A stretch of DNA of 64,000 bases from Sinotaia quadrata (GCA_028829895.1 CM054182.1:57024879-57088878), one strand, 5' to 3'. Shown: positions 1 to 13,306, numbered from the stretch's first letter. A program made the numbers and translations. The notes: generated by a model not told the origin, from the letters alone.

Positions 1-643
1 GAATGATTGTTTTACACTATTCCTATACTAATAAATGATTGTTTTACACTATGCCGCTTGCTGTCCAAAATGTTTTCAAGCACCATTTTGTTTTCTGTTT
101 TAGAACAAAATTAGTTTGTTACTTTTTTTTTCTCTTACTTTCCAAGTTTTCCTGTTTGAGTGTCTGTGTTACTTTCCTTGCTTATAACAAAATTGAATTT
201 TATGTTTTATTTATTTATTAGTCACCTTTTTCAGAAAGCAATCAAAACCCTTTTAAAAATTAAATTAAAACTAAATTTTATTTAAAACTCCACAGAAATA
301 AGACAGAGCCAAAAATGAGTAAGAGTAATGGCGTCAAACAATTGTATATGTATCCCTTTAGATGCCGGGAACTTGCAAAATAGAGGTCCCTTGACAAAAA
401 TAAAATCATTATCAATGGAAATAACTTGATTATATGCAAAAAATAATTTATTCCCTTAACACGTAAACTATTTAAATTTCAAAATAAAATCTAATCGGAG
501 AAAGCCAATTGTGAGTTAAATTTGTTTTCTCTTGTATTGTTTCACCTACAGAGCGGGTTGGCATCATTTAAAAAAAAAAAAGACATATGCCATAAGGACA
601 ACGAAAAGGTTAATATAATAAAATTCAGATAGGAAGGAAAATT

Positions 644-645
<2 letters not shown>

Positions 646-717
<72 letters not shown>

Positions 718-792
718 ACACACACACATACACACACACACACATACACACACACACACATACACACAAACACACACACACACACACACACA
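646..792. repeat. (CA)n microsatellite
   Basis: About 147 bp of CA dinucleotides with scattered CATA and CAAA interruptions. The minus strand reads as long CVCV ORFs in several frames, which are artefacts of the repeat. Confidence 0.98.
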
Positions 793-1097
793 AGAAGTAT
801 GTATAATAGTTTTCTTGTAAATAAACAAAACAATACTAAACCACAAATATAATTTTTTATGACCGTATTTCCTGAATAAATGTAAATGTTTCTACCGGTT
901 TTCTTTCATTAAGGAATCTATGGGAATGTTTATAAGATCGTCGTAAATATCCGTTTTGTTACGTTACGCACTGATTTCAGCACAACCTGTTTCAAAGTGG
1001 AGTTTTATTTGTTATCTGAACATGGATCCCCCCCCCCCTTTTTATTTTTCCCCCGTCTCTTTCCTCGCTTTTCTTGTACCTTTGTTTATTCGTCTGC

Positions 1098-1132
<35 letters not shown>

Positions 1133-1771
1133 AGATTTCACTGGCATTGTAATACAAGCTATTTTACCTCACTAGAATAACCTTTGACCCTGTTATTCTG
1201 TCATTTCGCTGTTTGCCGTCACAAGTTATGGTCGTGAGACGTCATAAAATAGTTCGCGCTGACACTTTCTCTTGTCGCCAATCATAGTACGTCACCCGGC
1301 ATCATGTTTTACTCATTGACATTCCTCCCTGATAGGAAGTAGGTCGGTAGCTCTTAGGTTTTTTTTTGTGTGTGAAATGATAACAGAATTAAAATTAATT
1401 CACACAAGCGCCCGCACAAATGAACACACTAATTCACAAACCTGATATATATATATATGCACTTGCAATCACACGTGCAAGCACAAAAATATTTCCTGGC
1501 CAGCGGTAAGTGGTTTAAAAGTACTATAGCACTTTTTATAATCAATATATTTTTTGCTTATTTTTTCTATTTTCTTTTCTCTCAGATCCAAGATAATACT
1601 CAGACTGAGAAAAGAGAGACGTTAGGAACTAACTATATAAACCACACGAAAGGTGTTTCTCAAATTATTTTTAAAAATACACTTGCTATATTATTATTTT
1701 CTTTTTCGGAATTTTGCAGAAAGTGCATGTCCAAGAATGAATGAAATTGTATAAATGTGTATGATAGTGCA
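793..1771. other. Non-coding stretch with homopolymer runs
   Basis: No gene seen. It contains a poly-C run near 1028-1038, a long poly-T run near 1101-1129 and a short (TA)n near 1446-1458. The short ORFs here have no recognisable domain. Confidence 0.6.
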
Positions 1772-1774
1772 CTC

Positions 1775-1871
<97 letters not shown>
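1772..1871. repeat. (TC)n(AC)n compound microsatellite
   Basis: A TC tract runs to about 1808 and switches directly to an AC tract ending at 1871. The minus-strand ORF across it is a repeat artefact. Confidence 0.97.
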
Positions 1872-1873
<2 letters not shown>

Positions 1874-2104
1874 TACACACAAAAACATCGCTCGAAGGTA
1901 AAATTCCATTTGACTTAGTTTCATTTAAGTGAGTGAATTAAGTACTCTTCTAAACTGCATTTAAAACTTTTATCTTACATTATTTGCTTCTCTCGAATTT
2001 AAATGCAATAAGAATGCTTTGCAAGGCAATAAGCTTAAGTAATTAATTATTTCCTTAAAGGAGGTCTTATAGATTTCAGAAATTTACTTAGAAAGATTAA
2101 AGTT

Positions 2105-2275
2105 ACCAACAGATACAGATGCAAAATGACTTAGCAATGTCAGACCTCTCAAAATAGATTCTATACGGTTGCACAACGACTTGGCAATATCAGTTCTAAC
2201 AGATTCTATACGGTTGCACAATGACTTGGCAATATCAGTTCTAATAGATTCTATATGCGTGCCAAATGACAATAC
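2105..2275. repeat. Degenerate 45-50 bp tandem repeat, about 3 copies
   Basis: The motif gacttrgcaatrtcag recurs at about 2128, 2178 and 2223, with flanks such as gattctatacggttgcac also shared. Confidence 0.85.
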
Positions 2276-2331
2276 CAGACCGAACCAATATCGATTCTGT
2301 ACTAATGCAATTGCTTAGTATTGTTATATCT

Positions 2332-2540
2332 TTGTGGTGGAGTAAGTTTGCCTAAACTTAATTGTTAATTGTTAAATGTCGAAGTGACCCAATCTTGGGC
2401 ACTGCTTATGATGATATTTTTAAGAATAAGTAAACAACTCAGGTGGAGAATATACTAGAAAATTGCTGACGCAATCCAAACCAGTTCCAACTGGATTAAT
2501 AGTTTTTCACACTTGTTCATAACAATTTCATCCAACTGTT
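2332..2540 (+). mobile_element. LTR-like dispersed repeat, copy A
   Basis: Starts with TGTGGTGGAGTAAGTTTGCC and matches the start of the element at 62196 over about 200 bp. Shared blocks include ttgggcact, agtaaacaactca and gcaatccaaaccagttccaa. The TG start and the second copy's layout suggest the 5' end of an LTR. Homology fades after about 2540 by eye, so the copy is probably diverged or truncated. Confidence 0.55.
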
Positions 2541-4287
2541 AAATAGACTTATATAAAAGTCTACAAAGAGCAGATATTTCCAGAATCAATAGATGAGTTA
2601 AAATCAGTCTTTTTTGACATATTGCTATTGTCAGAAACTAGAAGGATGATGGAAGTTGTAAGACAATCAAACAGTTGGCATTGAGCAATGAACAGAGAAC
2701 GGGCCTCTTTAGATGTTCATTCTGAGAAAAAAGCAAAAGTCAATCAGTTAAAATCACGGTTGTAAAATTCAAAATGCTTTTGTTTAATATTTAGATGTCG
2801 AATATAGCCAGAATATTACGAATTCTTACAGAAAAGATGTTCAACTGTCCAAAACAAGTGGAATCACAAAATCGACCAGGCCACCCCTTCTTGCAAATTT
2901 CAGCCTCTAGCAGAAAATGAGATAACATGGCATTTGACTCATTTTGTTGTTAGCACCTGTGCATTTAAATGTTTCTATTTAATTGTTCTGTCCTTGTCTC
3001 TCTCTGTCTATTGCTTTGGCGGGCTTTACGATCATTGACTGGAGAGTGATCAAATCACCATCTCTTCCCGCCCTTTTTAACAGCATAGCATTCCTGTTAG
3101 TTAATGTTCAGTTCTAGAATATATACTTTTAATATTATAAACTGTTTCATTACTTTTCAGTTGTTTTAGAAGTTTATATAATTAGGAAGGAAATAGTTTA
3201 TATTGTCATTTGATGTACTCTATATGATGACTGAAGCTATTGTAATTGGTGTATTCTATGATTTATGTGTTTGAGAATGCATTACTATAGTCAGCCAACA
3301 CAGATTTTATTGTAGGTTTAATTCTTTACATTGTATGTTAGTAAAGAGTTGTGTTTTAAAGCATAATCATTGTAGTTTCATTATGAGCTTGAATCTTTAC
3401 ATAACTCTTAGGCATTTAGCTGTAATTGGTATTCGAAAGCAAGTAAGGAAACAGATGTTACTTTTAGCGCCACTTCAGTGAATATTTTCTGAGTGCAAGG
3501 AAACAGACATTTCGCTTAGCGCCAATTTAGTCTATATTGTATGTCTGAGTGCAAGGAGCATACGTTGACGGCCGCACTTTTCTGTTACCATAATTTTTTT
3601 TAACTGTCATCAACAGATAAGTAGCAGCAGCAGTGCACCACTGCCAACATAAACAATACCACACCACACCACACCATATCACAAAATCGGCGTTTCCTAC
3701 TTTCCAGAGAAGGGAGGAAGTCCTCGCAGGAGCCATCCAAGACCGAGAATATCGAACAAAGATGAAAAGTTTATAGCGACTCCTGCCAGAAAAAGAAGTC
3801 AAGAAGAAAAACAAAAGAAAAAATCTGTGCATGAATTAACAACAGAACAAGAGATGAAATTGACAGGCAGAGAATAGATCTTGTAGGGAAAACCTAGGAC
3901 TCTTTAGGGTCGATAGTTATTTTGGGTAGTTTAGGTCAGGTTGTAAATGGTCGAAGGTTTTAGATGAAGTATAGTTTTGTAAGAAAAATAAGAACACAGT
4001 GTAGACGGAGATAGAGAGATGTAGGAAGTAGTGGGACTAGCAATAGAAAACATTTTGATCGTGTTGTCTCTTTTATGTATTATAAAAAGTATGCATATTA
4101 CATACTGTCTATCGTGACTTGGACATCTGTAGATTGACTGTGTACCATTTAATTGTTTGCTGCCCTGGTCTGGACAATCCAGAGATGACGTTTTATAAAA
4201 ATAAAACTATCGCTAATGAAAAGAACCTGCCTGCTGGTTACTTGTAGTGTTATTTATTTATCCATCATGTCAGCACCATCTCCTGCC
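2541..4287. other. Non-coding or decayed repeat sequence
   Basis: No gene recognised. A plus-strand open segment at about 3710-3870 encodes a lysine/arginine-rich tail ending in a stop at 3875; it could be a scrap of a mobile-element protein but has no diagnostic motif. A minus-strand ORF over 3527-3832 is unsupported. Confidence 0.4.
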
Positions 4288-4451
4288 TGTCAACACACAC
4301 AATATATATAGTCAAGTTGTCAACACACACAATATATATATAGTCAAGTTGTCAACACACACAATATATATATATAGTCAAGTTGTCAACACACACAATA
4401 CATATAGTCAAGTTGTCAACACACACAATATATATATATAGTCAAGTTGTC
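4288..4451. repeat. Minisatellite with nested (TA)n, 31-37 bp unit, about 5 copies
   Basis: Units share gtcaagttgtcaacacacac followed by an aatatata block whose TA count varies between copies, giving the unit-length differences. Confidence 0.95.
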
Positions 4452-4917
4452 ATTTTAATGGCAGATGTGTTGATGCTCAAACAATAATTTCTATGAGTGT
4501 TAATTTTATCACATAGTGAAATTATAATAAAGTCTGATTATTTTTTTTTCATTCTTGCAGTTTACAACTGTTTTAATAATTTGTGAGAGAGCATTTCTTT
4601 TCTGCTTGACTTTCGTGTAAAATTATTAAAATTATTACAGAAACAAAAAAGGTATGCCTAGCTCCAAATTAAATTACAAAATGTAATTCATAATTAAAAA
4701 CAGTGTTAATGAACAACCATTTACATACCTCTCTCCCTCTCTCTCTCTCTTTTACACACAAACACACACACACACGCGCGCGCGCACGAAAGCACTATTT
4801 TCTATATAAAGTTGATGGCTTCAAAATTAAGGTGTCAGATATACGTTAATGCATTTGATTTGGGGGTCCCCTTTTTTTGCTATGGTGCAATAATACCACT
4901 GAAAGTATTTCACTGAA

Positions 4918-5155
4918 TTGGTGGTGACCTCCCCTCGTTACAATTACGGTAATGAAAAGCAACAATTGGTGGTGACCTCCCCTCGTTACAATTACGGTAA
5001 TGAAAATCAACATTCGGTGGTGACCTGTCTCCATACTATTACGGTAATGAAAAGCAACATCCAGTGGTGACCTCCCCTCGTTACAATTACTGTAGTGAAA
5101 GGCAACATTCGGTGGTGACCTCTTCCCATACAATTACGGTAGTGAAAAGCAACAT
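4918..5155. repeat. 48-50 bp minisatellite, 5 copies
   Basis: Units start with ggtggtgacct and contain ttacaattacggtaatgaaa. Minus-strand ORFs through it are repeat-driven. Confidence 0.95.
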
Positions 5156-5734
5156 TTTCCGACATAGTGCGTTGTAGAGAGCGTATAAATGCACCATACA
5201 TGCATTTGAACGAAGTATTGATTTTTCTAAGTAATGGTGTAATAATATGAAATCACAAATGACAATTATTTTATATTCATAACATTTCTAATAGATTAAA
5301 TGTAATATATTTCATTTTTCATGAGATATTTTACTTCTCTACTTTGCTATTTTAGACGTAAGAGGCATGTTTTTATGTTTAGGGCAAAATGTCTTTGGAG
5401 AATTAAGCCATTACGGGTATAAGTGTATATGTTTTACGTGTATATATGTAAGGGTATAAGTGTTCGATCTAACTGGCGTAGCTCATCAAGCTTGGAAATT
5501 CTAAAGCAACTCGTTATGTAACGACGAACTCGTTTTGCCTGCAGACTTCTTGCTGGCCACTTTAAGGCCTGCAAAGGTTAATTCTCATGCTTTTTGCAAG
5601 TGAGTTGAAATCATTCGCCTGCTGTTCTTTGACTAACCTTGATGCACCTGTAGAATTTTGAAAACTATTAGCCAGAGTGCTAATTGTATAAATTAATTTC
5701 TAAATTTATACCATAGACAATAGCATGGCTTTGG
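5156..5734. other. AT-rich sequence without a recognised gene
   Basis: Read on both strands; only short open frames and a small internal duplication of taagggtataagtgt near 5400-5460. Nothing else seen. Confidence 0.6.
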
Positions 5735-6445
5735 ACTGGATGTCGGGAACAAGAGTCGTAGAGCTGGTTGTTTTTAGTGGAGTCAGAGCCAGTAAACCTG
5801 TCCCGACTCCGACTCCAAATTTTACGAGTCTTGGGGCTAGGACAGATCGACGTTAGAACCTTGTAGTGTGTGAGTGGGAGAATCTTTTAAAAACCTGAAA
5901 TAAAATCATCAAGGTAGTTGTTTATTATTAATTTAGTACATTTTAAGCAACAGAATTAAAAAGTACTTCGTGAAGTTATTGAAATATTGAGCTAAAAACA
6001 AAAAAAAATCTTTTGCTGTATAAAGTGGAAGTTCGTCTGAAAGGTATACAAGAGGAAAATGAGGCAACAGCCAGGTCGCTACATGACTGCATTCAAACAC
6101 CTTCTTTATCGTCATCAAAAGTAACCATTGAGATTAAGATTTTGAAAAATATCCACATAAACAGGACATTTAAATTTGAAAAAGAACGGAGAAAGAGAAA
6201 CTCCATCACTTCTAAAGAAATTAAAAATAAATTTTTACTAAGTGCTAAAAAAAGGTGACCGTAATTTTGAATTGAGCGCTAAAAATGCAATACCCTGATG
6301 CCTGGAGATTTTTCAAGATGCGGCTTTGCGTTTTACAGCCTTGCCATCGACTCATGTCAATGTAGAATGTTTGTTCTCTGCCCTCAGAATCGTCAAATCC
6401 GCTTTGAGAGCAGCACCGAAGCTGGGCTGGACCTATCAGAAGTGA
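5735..6445 (+). pseudogene. Decayed hAT-family DNA transposon (transposase C-terminal remnant)
   Basis: An open segment at 6299-6445 (48 codons, then TGA at 6443) encodes ALPSTHVNVECLFSALRIVK. This matches the hAT C-terminal dimerisation domain, whose hallmark is A-L-P-x-T-x-V-x-V-E-R-x-F-S-A-L; here the usual Arg is Cys. Upstream in another frame (6013-6258) lies a segment with EVRLKGIQEENEATARSLHD, plausibly an earlier part of the same transposase separated by frameshifts and the TGA at 6296. Left flank 5760-5830 contains gactccgactcc motifs common in hAT ends. No BED finger, intact catalytic region, clear terminal inverted repeats or 8-bp target duplication were found, so the copy is dead. 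Confidence 0.7.
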
Positions 6446-6810
6446 TTTTTTTTAAAAGATAAACATTATCATATTATATACATTTTGGGATTTTTTTAAT
6501 GTTATAAGGTACTTTATTATAAGATACTTTCTGGGTAGAGCTGGGTTGGCTAAGTTTTGGAGGATTAATTATTGTTTGGTCACACTCATTATGTTAATTG
6601 TTGTAAAACTATGAATTTTAATTATTAACTTGAAGCATATTTTAAAGTTTGGTGAAAGGGAGATGAAGTTATTTAATGCAAGGATATTCTTATAGTTTGT
6701 CATGGAGTCAAGGGCAAATTATGCCTGACCTCCTATCTAAAATTTACTTTCATTGTAGTATTAAGCTCTTTTGATGTTTTTAATCTTTTGTATCATACAT
6801 TTCTTTACGA

Positions 6811-6897
6811 TAGCGAGCACAGCCAAGTTATGTAATTGTATGCATTGCGCTATAGCGAGCACAGCCAAGTGATGTAATTGTATGCATTGCGCTATCG
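6811..6897. repeat. 42-44 bp direct duplication, 2 copies
   Basis: The block from gcgagcacagccaagt through tgcattgcgctat is repeated back to back with one or two substitutions. Confidence 0.95.
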
Positions 6898-7035
6898 CGG
6901 ATTACGGGCAATTTGGGAGTCTATGCACGTTAAAAAGGAAATTGTCAATTACTATAAGCAGATTACATAATACAATCGAACAATAGTGGTGGTGGTGGTG
7001 GGGTTGTTGCTAAAACTTTGTATCACGTAATAAAA

Positions 7036-7190
7036 TATGACAAATGGATTGGACACTGAATTATGACAAATGGATTGGGGACTGGATTATGACAAATGGA
7101 TTGTACATTGGATTATGATAAATGGACTGGAGACTGGATTATGACAAATGGACTGGGGACTGGATTAGAATAAATGGACTAGATACTGTT
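7036..7190. repeat. About 27-bp minisatellite, 6 copies
   Basis: Copies of tatgacaaatggattgg followed by ggactggat, with substitutions increasing toward the right edge. Confidence 0.93.
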
Positions 7191-7693
7191 AATTAAGCAT
7201 TAATGCATTGCGTGTACAAGAACCTGGCTATAAAATCCTGAGACACAGACATACACAATTCTAATGTAGTTTCCTATAATATCAAACAAAATTGCACATG
7301 TAATATATTTTCCTTTACCAACCATGATTTTGCTGGGTGATGGCGACCAGAAATATTTGTCACACGCAGCCCACTTTCTCCTCTCTAAACTGCGCAGTCG
7401 CGAACATGGGCTAGGACACAAAGGACTCGATTGGAATTACACCTGACATAGAGACAAACAACACATCTACTCAAACTCAGTCATGCCTTCTCTGGTGTAA
7501 ACAGTTCCTAGAATGAACCGAGAACATGATTAAGGTAATGGTGACTTAAATAACAAAAGGGTATGCTAAATACAGAAGGCAGATAACTGCAACAGAAAAA
7601 TGCTTGCAATTGTCACAATAGAATGGCTAGTTAACGCTACTTCTACATTTCTTAAAACAATATTCGGGCTCTAAACTAGTAAATGGCATTGAT

Positions 7694-7893
7694 AAGAGCC
7701 AGTTTACACAAGAGCCAGTTTACATAAGAGCCAGTTTACACAAGAGCCAGTTTACATAAGAGCCAGTTTACACAAGAGCCAGTTTACACAAGAGCCAGTT
7801 TACACAAGAGCCAGTTTACACAAGAGCCAGTTTACACAAGAGCCAGTTTACACAAGAGCCAGTTTACACAAGAGCCAGTTTACACAAGAGCCA
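7694..7893. repeat. 16-bp minisatellite, about 12.5 copies
   Basis: Unit agagccagtttacaca. Nearly perfect, with only C-to-T variants (tacata) in two early copies, which suggests recent expansion. Confidence 0.98.
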
Positions 7894-8084
7894 TACCCAC
7901 TCAGTGTCTACTGCTATAATGTGGTAATACCTTTCGCATGGAGACTTCTAAACAGAGGGCATGTCTCAGCTCAGACTGCATGCAGGAAGTAGGCAGTAAA
8001 TAGTGTAATCAACAAAAAGTACATCAGTAGCCAGTCTGGTAGCACAAGTCTGGGATAGTAGATTGTACCCTTATACAAAGTCCC

Positions 8085-8425
8085 AAGCCACACGAACTAG
8101 TACCGGGTTGCTTGCACTAGTAACTGGCTTCCTTGCACTAATACTGGATCACTTGAAATAGTACCAGGTTACTCGCACTAGTATACTTGAACTAGTACCA
8201 GGCCGCTTGAACTAATACTTGGCCATTTGCACTAGTACTGGAGCTCTTAAATTAATGTTGGGTCACTTACACTAGTAGCAGGTCATTTGAGCTAGTGGCA
8301 GGTCACGTGAATGAATACCGGCTACTAGAATTAGTACCGGGTCACTTGCAGTAGTACTGGGTCAGAAACTAATAGCGGGTCACTTACACTAGTACCTTGT
8401 TACCTATCTAGTACCAGGCCACTTT
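8085..8425. repeat. Degenerate about 20-bp tandem repeat
   Basis: Diverged copies built on cttgcactagtaccgggtca, roughly 16 units with many substitutions and indels. An old array compared with the one at 7694. Confidence 0.8.
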
Positions 8426-8716
8426 TGCTAGAACAGGAGCTAGGCACAAGTAACATACTCAGGTGTAACATCTTGGAAGAAGATATTAATGGTATAAAAA
8501 GAAAAAATAACTTTACAAATAACAGCCTCATTTTAAGAGGATTGCTCTTTTTATCTGAGAGCTATTTCTCCTAATATGTATTTTAACCTTCAGTACAGTA
8601 TGAAATTATAAGTAGTTCATCACAAGCAAAGGGGATGAGGAAGCAATAAGCATTGGACATATCCTTTATATTCCTTGAATTGCTGATTCATACTGTATTA
8701 AAACCGGCACAGGACA

Positions 8717-8927
8717 TTCAAATGGCTCCTAACTCACTAAGTACTCCAATATTAAAGAAGAGTATGCTCCAAATGGCTCATAACTCACTAAGCACTCCAG
8801 GATTAAAGAACAGTAAGCACCAAATGGCTCCTAACTCACTAAGCACTCCAGGATTAAAGAACAGTATGCATCAAATGGCTCCTAACTCACTAAGCACTCC
8901 AAGATTAAAGAACAGTATGCACAAATA
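8717..8927. repeat. 51-bp minisatellite, 4 copies
   Basis: Period exactly 51 bp (caaatggctc at 8719, 8770, 8821, 8872). As 51 is 17 codons it leaves an ORF of 91 codons (8653-8928) with repeats of QMAPNSLSTPGLKNSMH. No signal peptide, domain or splice context supports real coding, so it is called a repeat. Confidence 0.93.
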
Positions 8928-8929
8928 GA

Positions 8930-9697
8930 AGTGATGTGATGATAATAAATGTCACTGGCACATGAATTAAAACAACTGATTTTAAAACATAGTTTATGTT
9001 TAATTAATGTTTCTTTGTACAAAATTGGAATCAAAAGTGCTGGATATACCCACAAACCAAAACTCAGGTGCAAATTGATATAATCTTGTTCACATTAACT
9101 CCTAGTCATATATTCTGGTCGATGTTACCCTCTGTTGACATTATTTCTAATGAGCATAATTACTTGAGTAAAGGGGTTTTATTATAAATGCTCGTTATAG
9201 TCCCATTTAACTGCAGTTGATGAGAGATCTATAATGTCATTATCCAATATGCTCAATCTCATAAACAAGAAACAGTGACAGACATCATAAGTAACTCGCT
9301 TTTCATTTGCTAATGTATTAGTAAAACAAACAGTCACACTGTACTAATGTCGTATAAAGAATCACAGTTACTGCCTATAGAAGTAAATTGCAAACAAAGA
9401 TACTAAAAAAATAATAGTTACATATGTTTGCTAGAAATGTACAAAATAAAAAGGAAATATCAAGAAATATTTACATTATAATATTATCAGTACTCCAATA
9501 AGCAGAATACATGAAACGTATTATTAGAGTTAGAAAGGGCTAACACTGCATAAAATGTGAGGAAAATAGAAAAGCTTTATCAAAATATTTTCACATATAT
9601 TATTCAGGAAATTCAAAGAAAACGACAAAATTACAAGAAGACGAAGAAGACGAAGAAGAAGGAGTAAAAACATATGAAGTCTTCTCCCACTTTCCAA

Positions 9698-9744
<47 letters not shown>

Positions 9745-10237
9745 CAAAATCTTGTAAGGGTAAGCCAATAATTATCTCCAATATATTTATAAAATTTATT
9801 CCAAGGACATATTTCTTCAATAATCGTCTCCTTACTTTTCAGCACATGTGGCCCACCTTTGCCCAGGTTTCTCTATGCTTCAGAAGAAATATTTGTGCTA
9901 AGAGATAAGACATGCACGCACCGTTTCCATCACTTCTTGGTTCATGGCAAATCGATGGCCTCATAGGGTTTTAGGACCCATCCTGCACAGACTGTGAAAA
10001 TTAAATTGGTTGCAGATGATTTCATCCACGAATCATGTCTGATTTGCAATGATTAGTCACTTCATCAATACAATATCGATGGCACGGACTCGTTCAACGT
10101 TGTCAGCAGTAGCAGACGTGGACGAGCGTCCCACTCCTCTTCTATATGTGACACTTTTGTGACCATTTTGATCCGTCAATCCAATCATAGACTCTGCTGT
10201 GACAAAGCGCAGTTCTAAATGAATTTCAGCCCCCTGA
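8930..10237. other. Non-coding stretch
   Basis: No gene recognised. Includes a (TA)n tract at about 9703-9740 next to an (AAG)-rich segment at 9630-9665. Confidence 0.6.
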
Positions 10238-10640
10238 TACCCTGGTACACCTTCATTCCCTGGTAATCTTTATCCCCTGGTACACCTTCATCCATTGGTA
10301 CACCTTCAACCCCTGGTACACCTTCATCCCTTGGTACACCTTCATCCATTGGTACACCTTCATTCCCTGGTAATCTTTATCCCCTGGTACACCTTCATCC
10401 ATTGGTACACCTTCAACCCCTGGTACACCTTCATCCCTTGGTACACCTTCATCCATTGGTACACCTTCATCCATTGGTACACGTACACCTTCATCCCCTG
10501 GTACACCTTTAATCCTTCATACACCGTCAATCATTCATACACCTTCATCCCCTGGTACACCTTCATCCCTTGGTACACCTTCAATCATTCATACACCTTC
10601 ATTCCCTGGTACACTTTCAGTCCTTGGTACGCCTTCAATC
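10238..10640. repeat. 17-18 bp minisatellite, about 23 copies
   Basis: Unit close to ctggtacaccttcatcc with recurring sub-variants (cattcc, caaccc, catccat) in a repeated order, suggesting multi-unit duplication. Long ORFs on both strands (10295-10678 plus, 10253-10474 minus) are repeat artefacts. Confidence 0.97.
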
Positions 10641-12621
10641 CACAAGAAGCTGATCCTTGCTCTTTTGCTCTTCTTTAGTACATAAGGAGAGTGGTCACAG
10701 TGGCATGGGATTTAAGAAATGCATTAAGAAAGACTAATCAACGTTAATCTAACGTGGCCAACCACTCGTCCCACCACACTTGAGTAGTGTGAGGTGTTAA
10801 AAGTATTTGAAAATTAAAGATATTCTAAAAATTAATGATCACAGAATACGACAACAAACCCCGAATCCCAACCTGACATAAAGACAATGACAACAGTTAA
10901 AAGGAAAACGCAGATATTTGTAAACTTAAGGATAGATGAACATTTTACAGAAATAATTAATGATGGCAGAAAGAGTTATAAAATCAAGATGACATGAGTG
11001 AGTTCTGACTTTCAGTTTGTCATACTGTCCACTGAATTACACATGGTAAGAGTTCTGTTCATATATTTCTTTAAACGTGTCGGGGCTGGCTGTTAAGTTG
11101 ACCATAATGGCTTGGCAGTTCTTGCTTGGGCGTGGACATTATATTTATGCAGCACAGGTTTGGGTTTGTGTCAATGTAGAAATTCATTCAGCCAGGGCCT
11201 GTCCTGTTCCTCATCCAGCAAGTGCAAGGAAGTGGCAGGTACTTGGTTACAGGGTGCCGATAGAGGGCCAATTCTAAGACATAGAACCCTCTTTCCCTAA
11301 ATTTCCAGTAGACACTAAAGTAATAACTGATGCACCAGAAGCATGTCATTCATACATAGAAGTAGTAGGGGGACATGTGATAGATGAGTGATTGAAGAAA
11401 TAGAAAAAAATGAATTAAAATAACGAAACTACACACCAATGAATATACATAAATGCATACAAATATAATCATAGCTGTGCGTATGGTATGATAGTAAGTT
11501 GAACCTAAGTGACTATTCTCAGCAGAAACCTTTGTACCAATGGCGTTCTGGGAGAGTTTTCTGAAAGATGTTTCTCCAACAATGGCAAGATGGACTCTGA
11601 GGCTGATTTTGGCATGCATAAAGACTGACTGAGCTGGTCACATGGTCAATCGGGCTAAATATCTGGTAAATTATTACAACTTGACCTATAGGTCAGCCAG
11701 GATTGTATAATATTGCTAATGATTGCCAGGGCCTCTGCATAAGAGATGAGCTAACAGTCTGATGTGAAACGCAAGATCTAAAGTCAAGCCTTCTGTGACG
11801 AGTCTAACAGTATTTTGAGGCCCTGCAAATCTAAAGATGAATAAAATGTTAAGAGGCCACCCATCCTCTCTCATACCGTCACAGTGACATTAAGGGCACG
11901 TCTACAACACCATAACTGCCTTTTCAAGGTAAAATCCCCATTATAGTGACCACACCATGTCTACACATTCACATTTCAGTAAGCAGTACAACCAACTGAT
12001 AAAATATTGCAATTGTATTGCGGCTCTTTATTCATCACTCGCCATCCCCAGCCCACGTAAGAATCAAACTATTTAAACACATATGAATACGCACGTAAAT
12101 GGCAATATAAAGCAACAGCTGTATTTACAGGAGAAACAAATGAAATTAATTGATAAATTGTATATCAAAGAATACCGTAGAAAAGAGAAATTACTAACGA
12201 ATTTAGAACTCTGCAAACACAACAATTAATACTTAAATGTGATAGTACTAATCTTGCTAACAATAAAAGGCGTGTCATTTGAAAGCATTATCTCTTTATC
12301 TCAAATGGCAGTATATTACAGGTAGATACGAATCTTGACGAGCAAAAAGGTACACTGAACGGATGACTTATACTTTGCTTTCAGAATGCTGAAAATGCGT
12401 GTATGTGATGGTGCGCACATGTTTGTAGTAAGAGTGTACGCATGTGAAATCAGACAGTTACTTTGGGCTTGAACCAGACACGGCAGCCTAACAATGAGAA
12501 GAAATCCTGTGTTGTTTTCTGAACAGGTAACCAATGGAGAAATGGAACAGCAGGATCAATTCTTGGAGTTAGGGAATAATCCTAACTGTAGTGTTTGGGG
12601 AGACTTTATTGATGTTTCACC
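10641..12621. other. Non-coding stretch
   Basis: No gene recognised. Overlapping short ORFs at 11077-11300 (plus) and 12316-12534 (minus) carry no domain and are not supported. Confidence 0.55.
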
Positions 12622-12727
12622 ACCCGACATTGATAGACAAGAGAGGAGAGGGTTACAATATGTACGTCTCATCACCCGACATTGATAGACAAGAGAGGAG
12701 AGGGTTACAATATGTACGTCTCATCAC
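12622..12727. repeat. 52-bp direct duplication, 2 copies
   Basis: Sequence from acccgacattgatagacaag through tatgtacgtctcatc is repeated at a 52-bp offset (12622 and 12674) with no visible differences, indicating a recent event. Confidence 0.97.
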
Positions 12728-12846
12728 CAATTCTAACTGCTCAGTGTATTGCTGGGAGTCTAGCCGTGTGCAGTAGAAAATTCCAATAACATCTTTCGCT
12801 GACAAGAATTGTCAATTCACCGAATTGAAAAGGATCTTGATATCTG

Positions 12847-12880
12847 GTGCACGATTTTACGGGAAAGCACATTAAAGCTG
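12847..12880 (+). repeat. Source-like copy of a 34-bp segment also found inside a (GT)n tract
   Basis: This unique-looking segment (gtgcacgattttacgg through attaaagctg) recurs exactly at 14248-14281 within a GT microsatellite. See findings. Confidence 0.95.
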
Positions 12881-12933
12881 CTCGGTTCTCGAATTATTTA
12901 ATTTATTAAATAAACTTACGTGACTCAACGTAC

Positions 12934-13306
12934 CTTATGCCCTACATTTTGATACCCAGGTACTGGGATTATAAAAGATTATTACTGAATGGAAGAAAGG
13001 AGTTATTTAACAAAATAGACATTTTTTAGACCAAAACACTGAAACTAAACTTATGCCCTACATTTTGATATCCAGGTACTGGAACTAAAGATTATAACTG
13101 AATGGAAGAAAGGGGAGTTATTAACAAAAAAGACCTTTAGATAAGAAAAAACTGAAACTAAACATATCACTGAATGGAAGAAAGGAGTTATTTAACAAAA
13201 TAGACCTTTTTTAGACCAAAAAACTGAAACTAAAGATATAACTGAATGGAAGAAAGGCGAGTTATTTAATAAACAGACCCTTTTTAGACCAAAAAACTGA
13301 TTCTCT
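12934..13306. repeat. Composite about 60-72 bp tandem repeat, 4-5 copies
   Basis: Copies share aactgaatggaagaaagg, gagttatttaacaaaa and tagaccaaaaaactgaaac. The first two also carry a cttatgccctacattttgat block, so longer and shorter unit forms coexist. Confidence 0.9.

Noticed and set aside
5468..5530. GGCGTAGCTCATCAAGC as a tRNA D-arm
   Set aside because: No box B or acceptor stem downstream.
8653..8928. 91-codon ORF with 17-residue repeats
   Set aside because: Result of a 51-bp minisatellite in a region full of similar arrays; the flanking codons show nothing protein-like.
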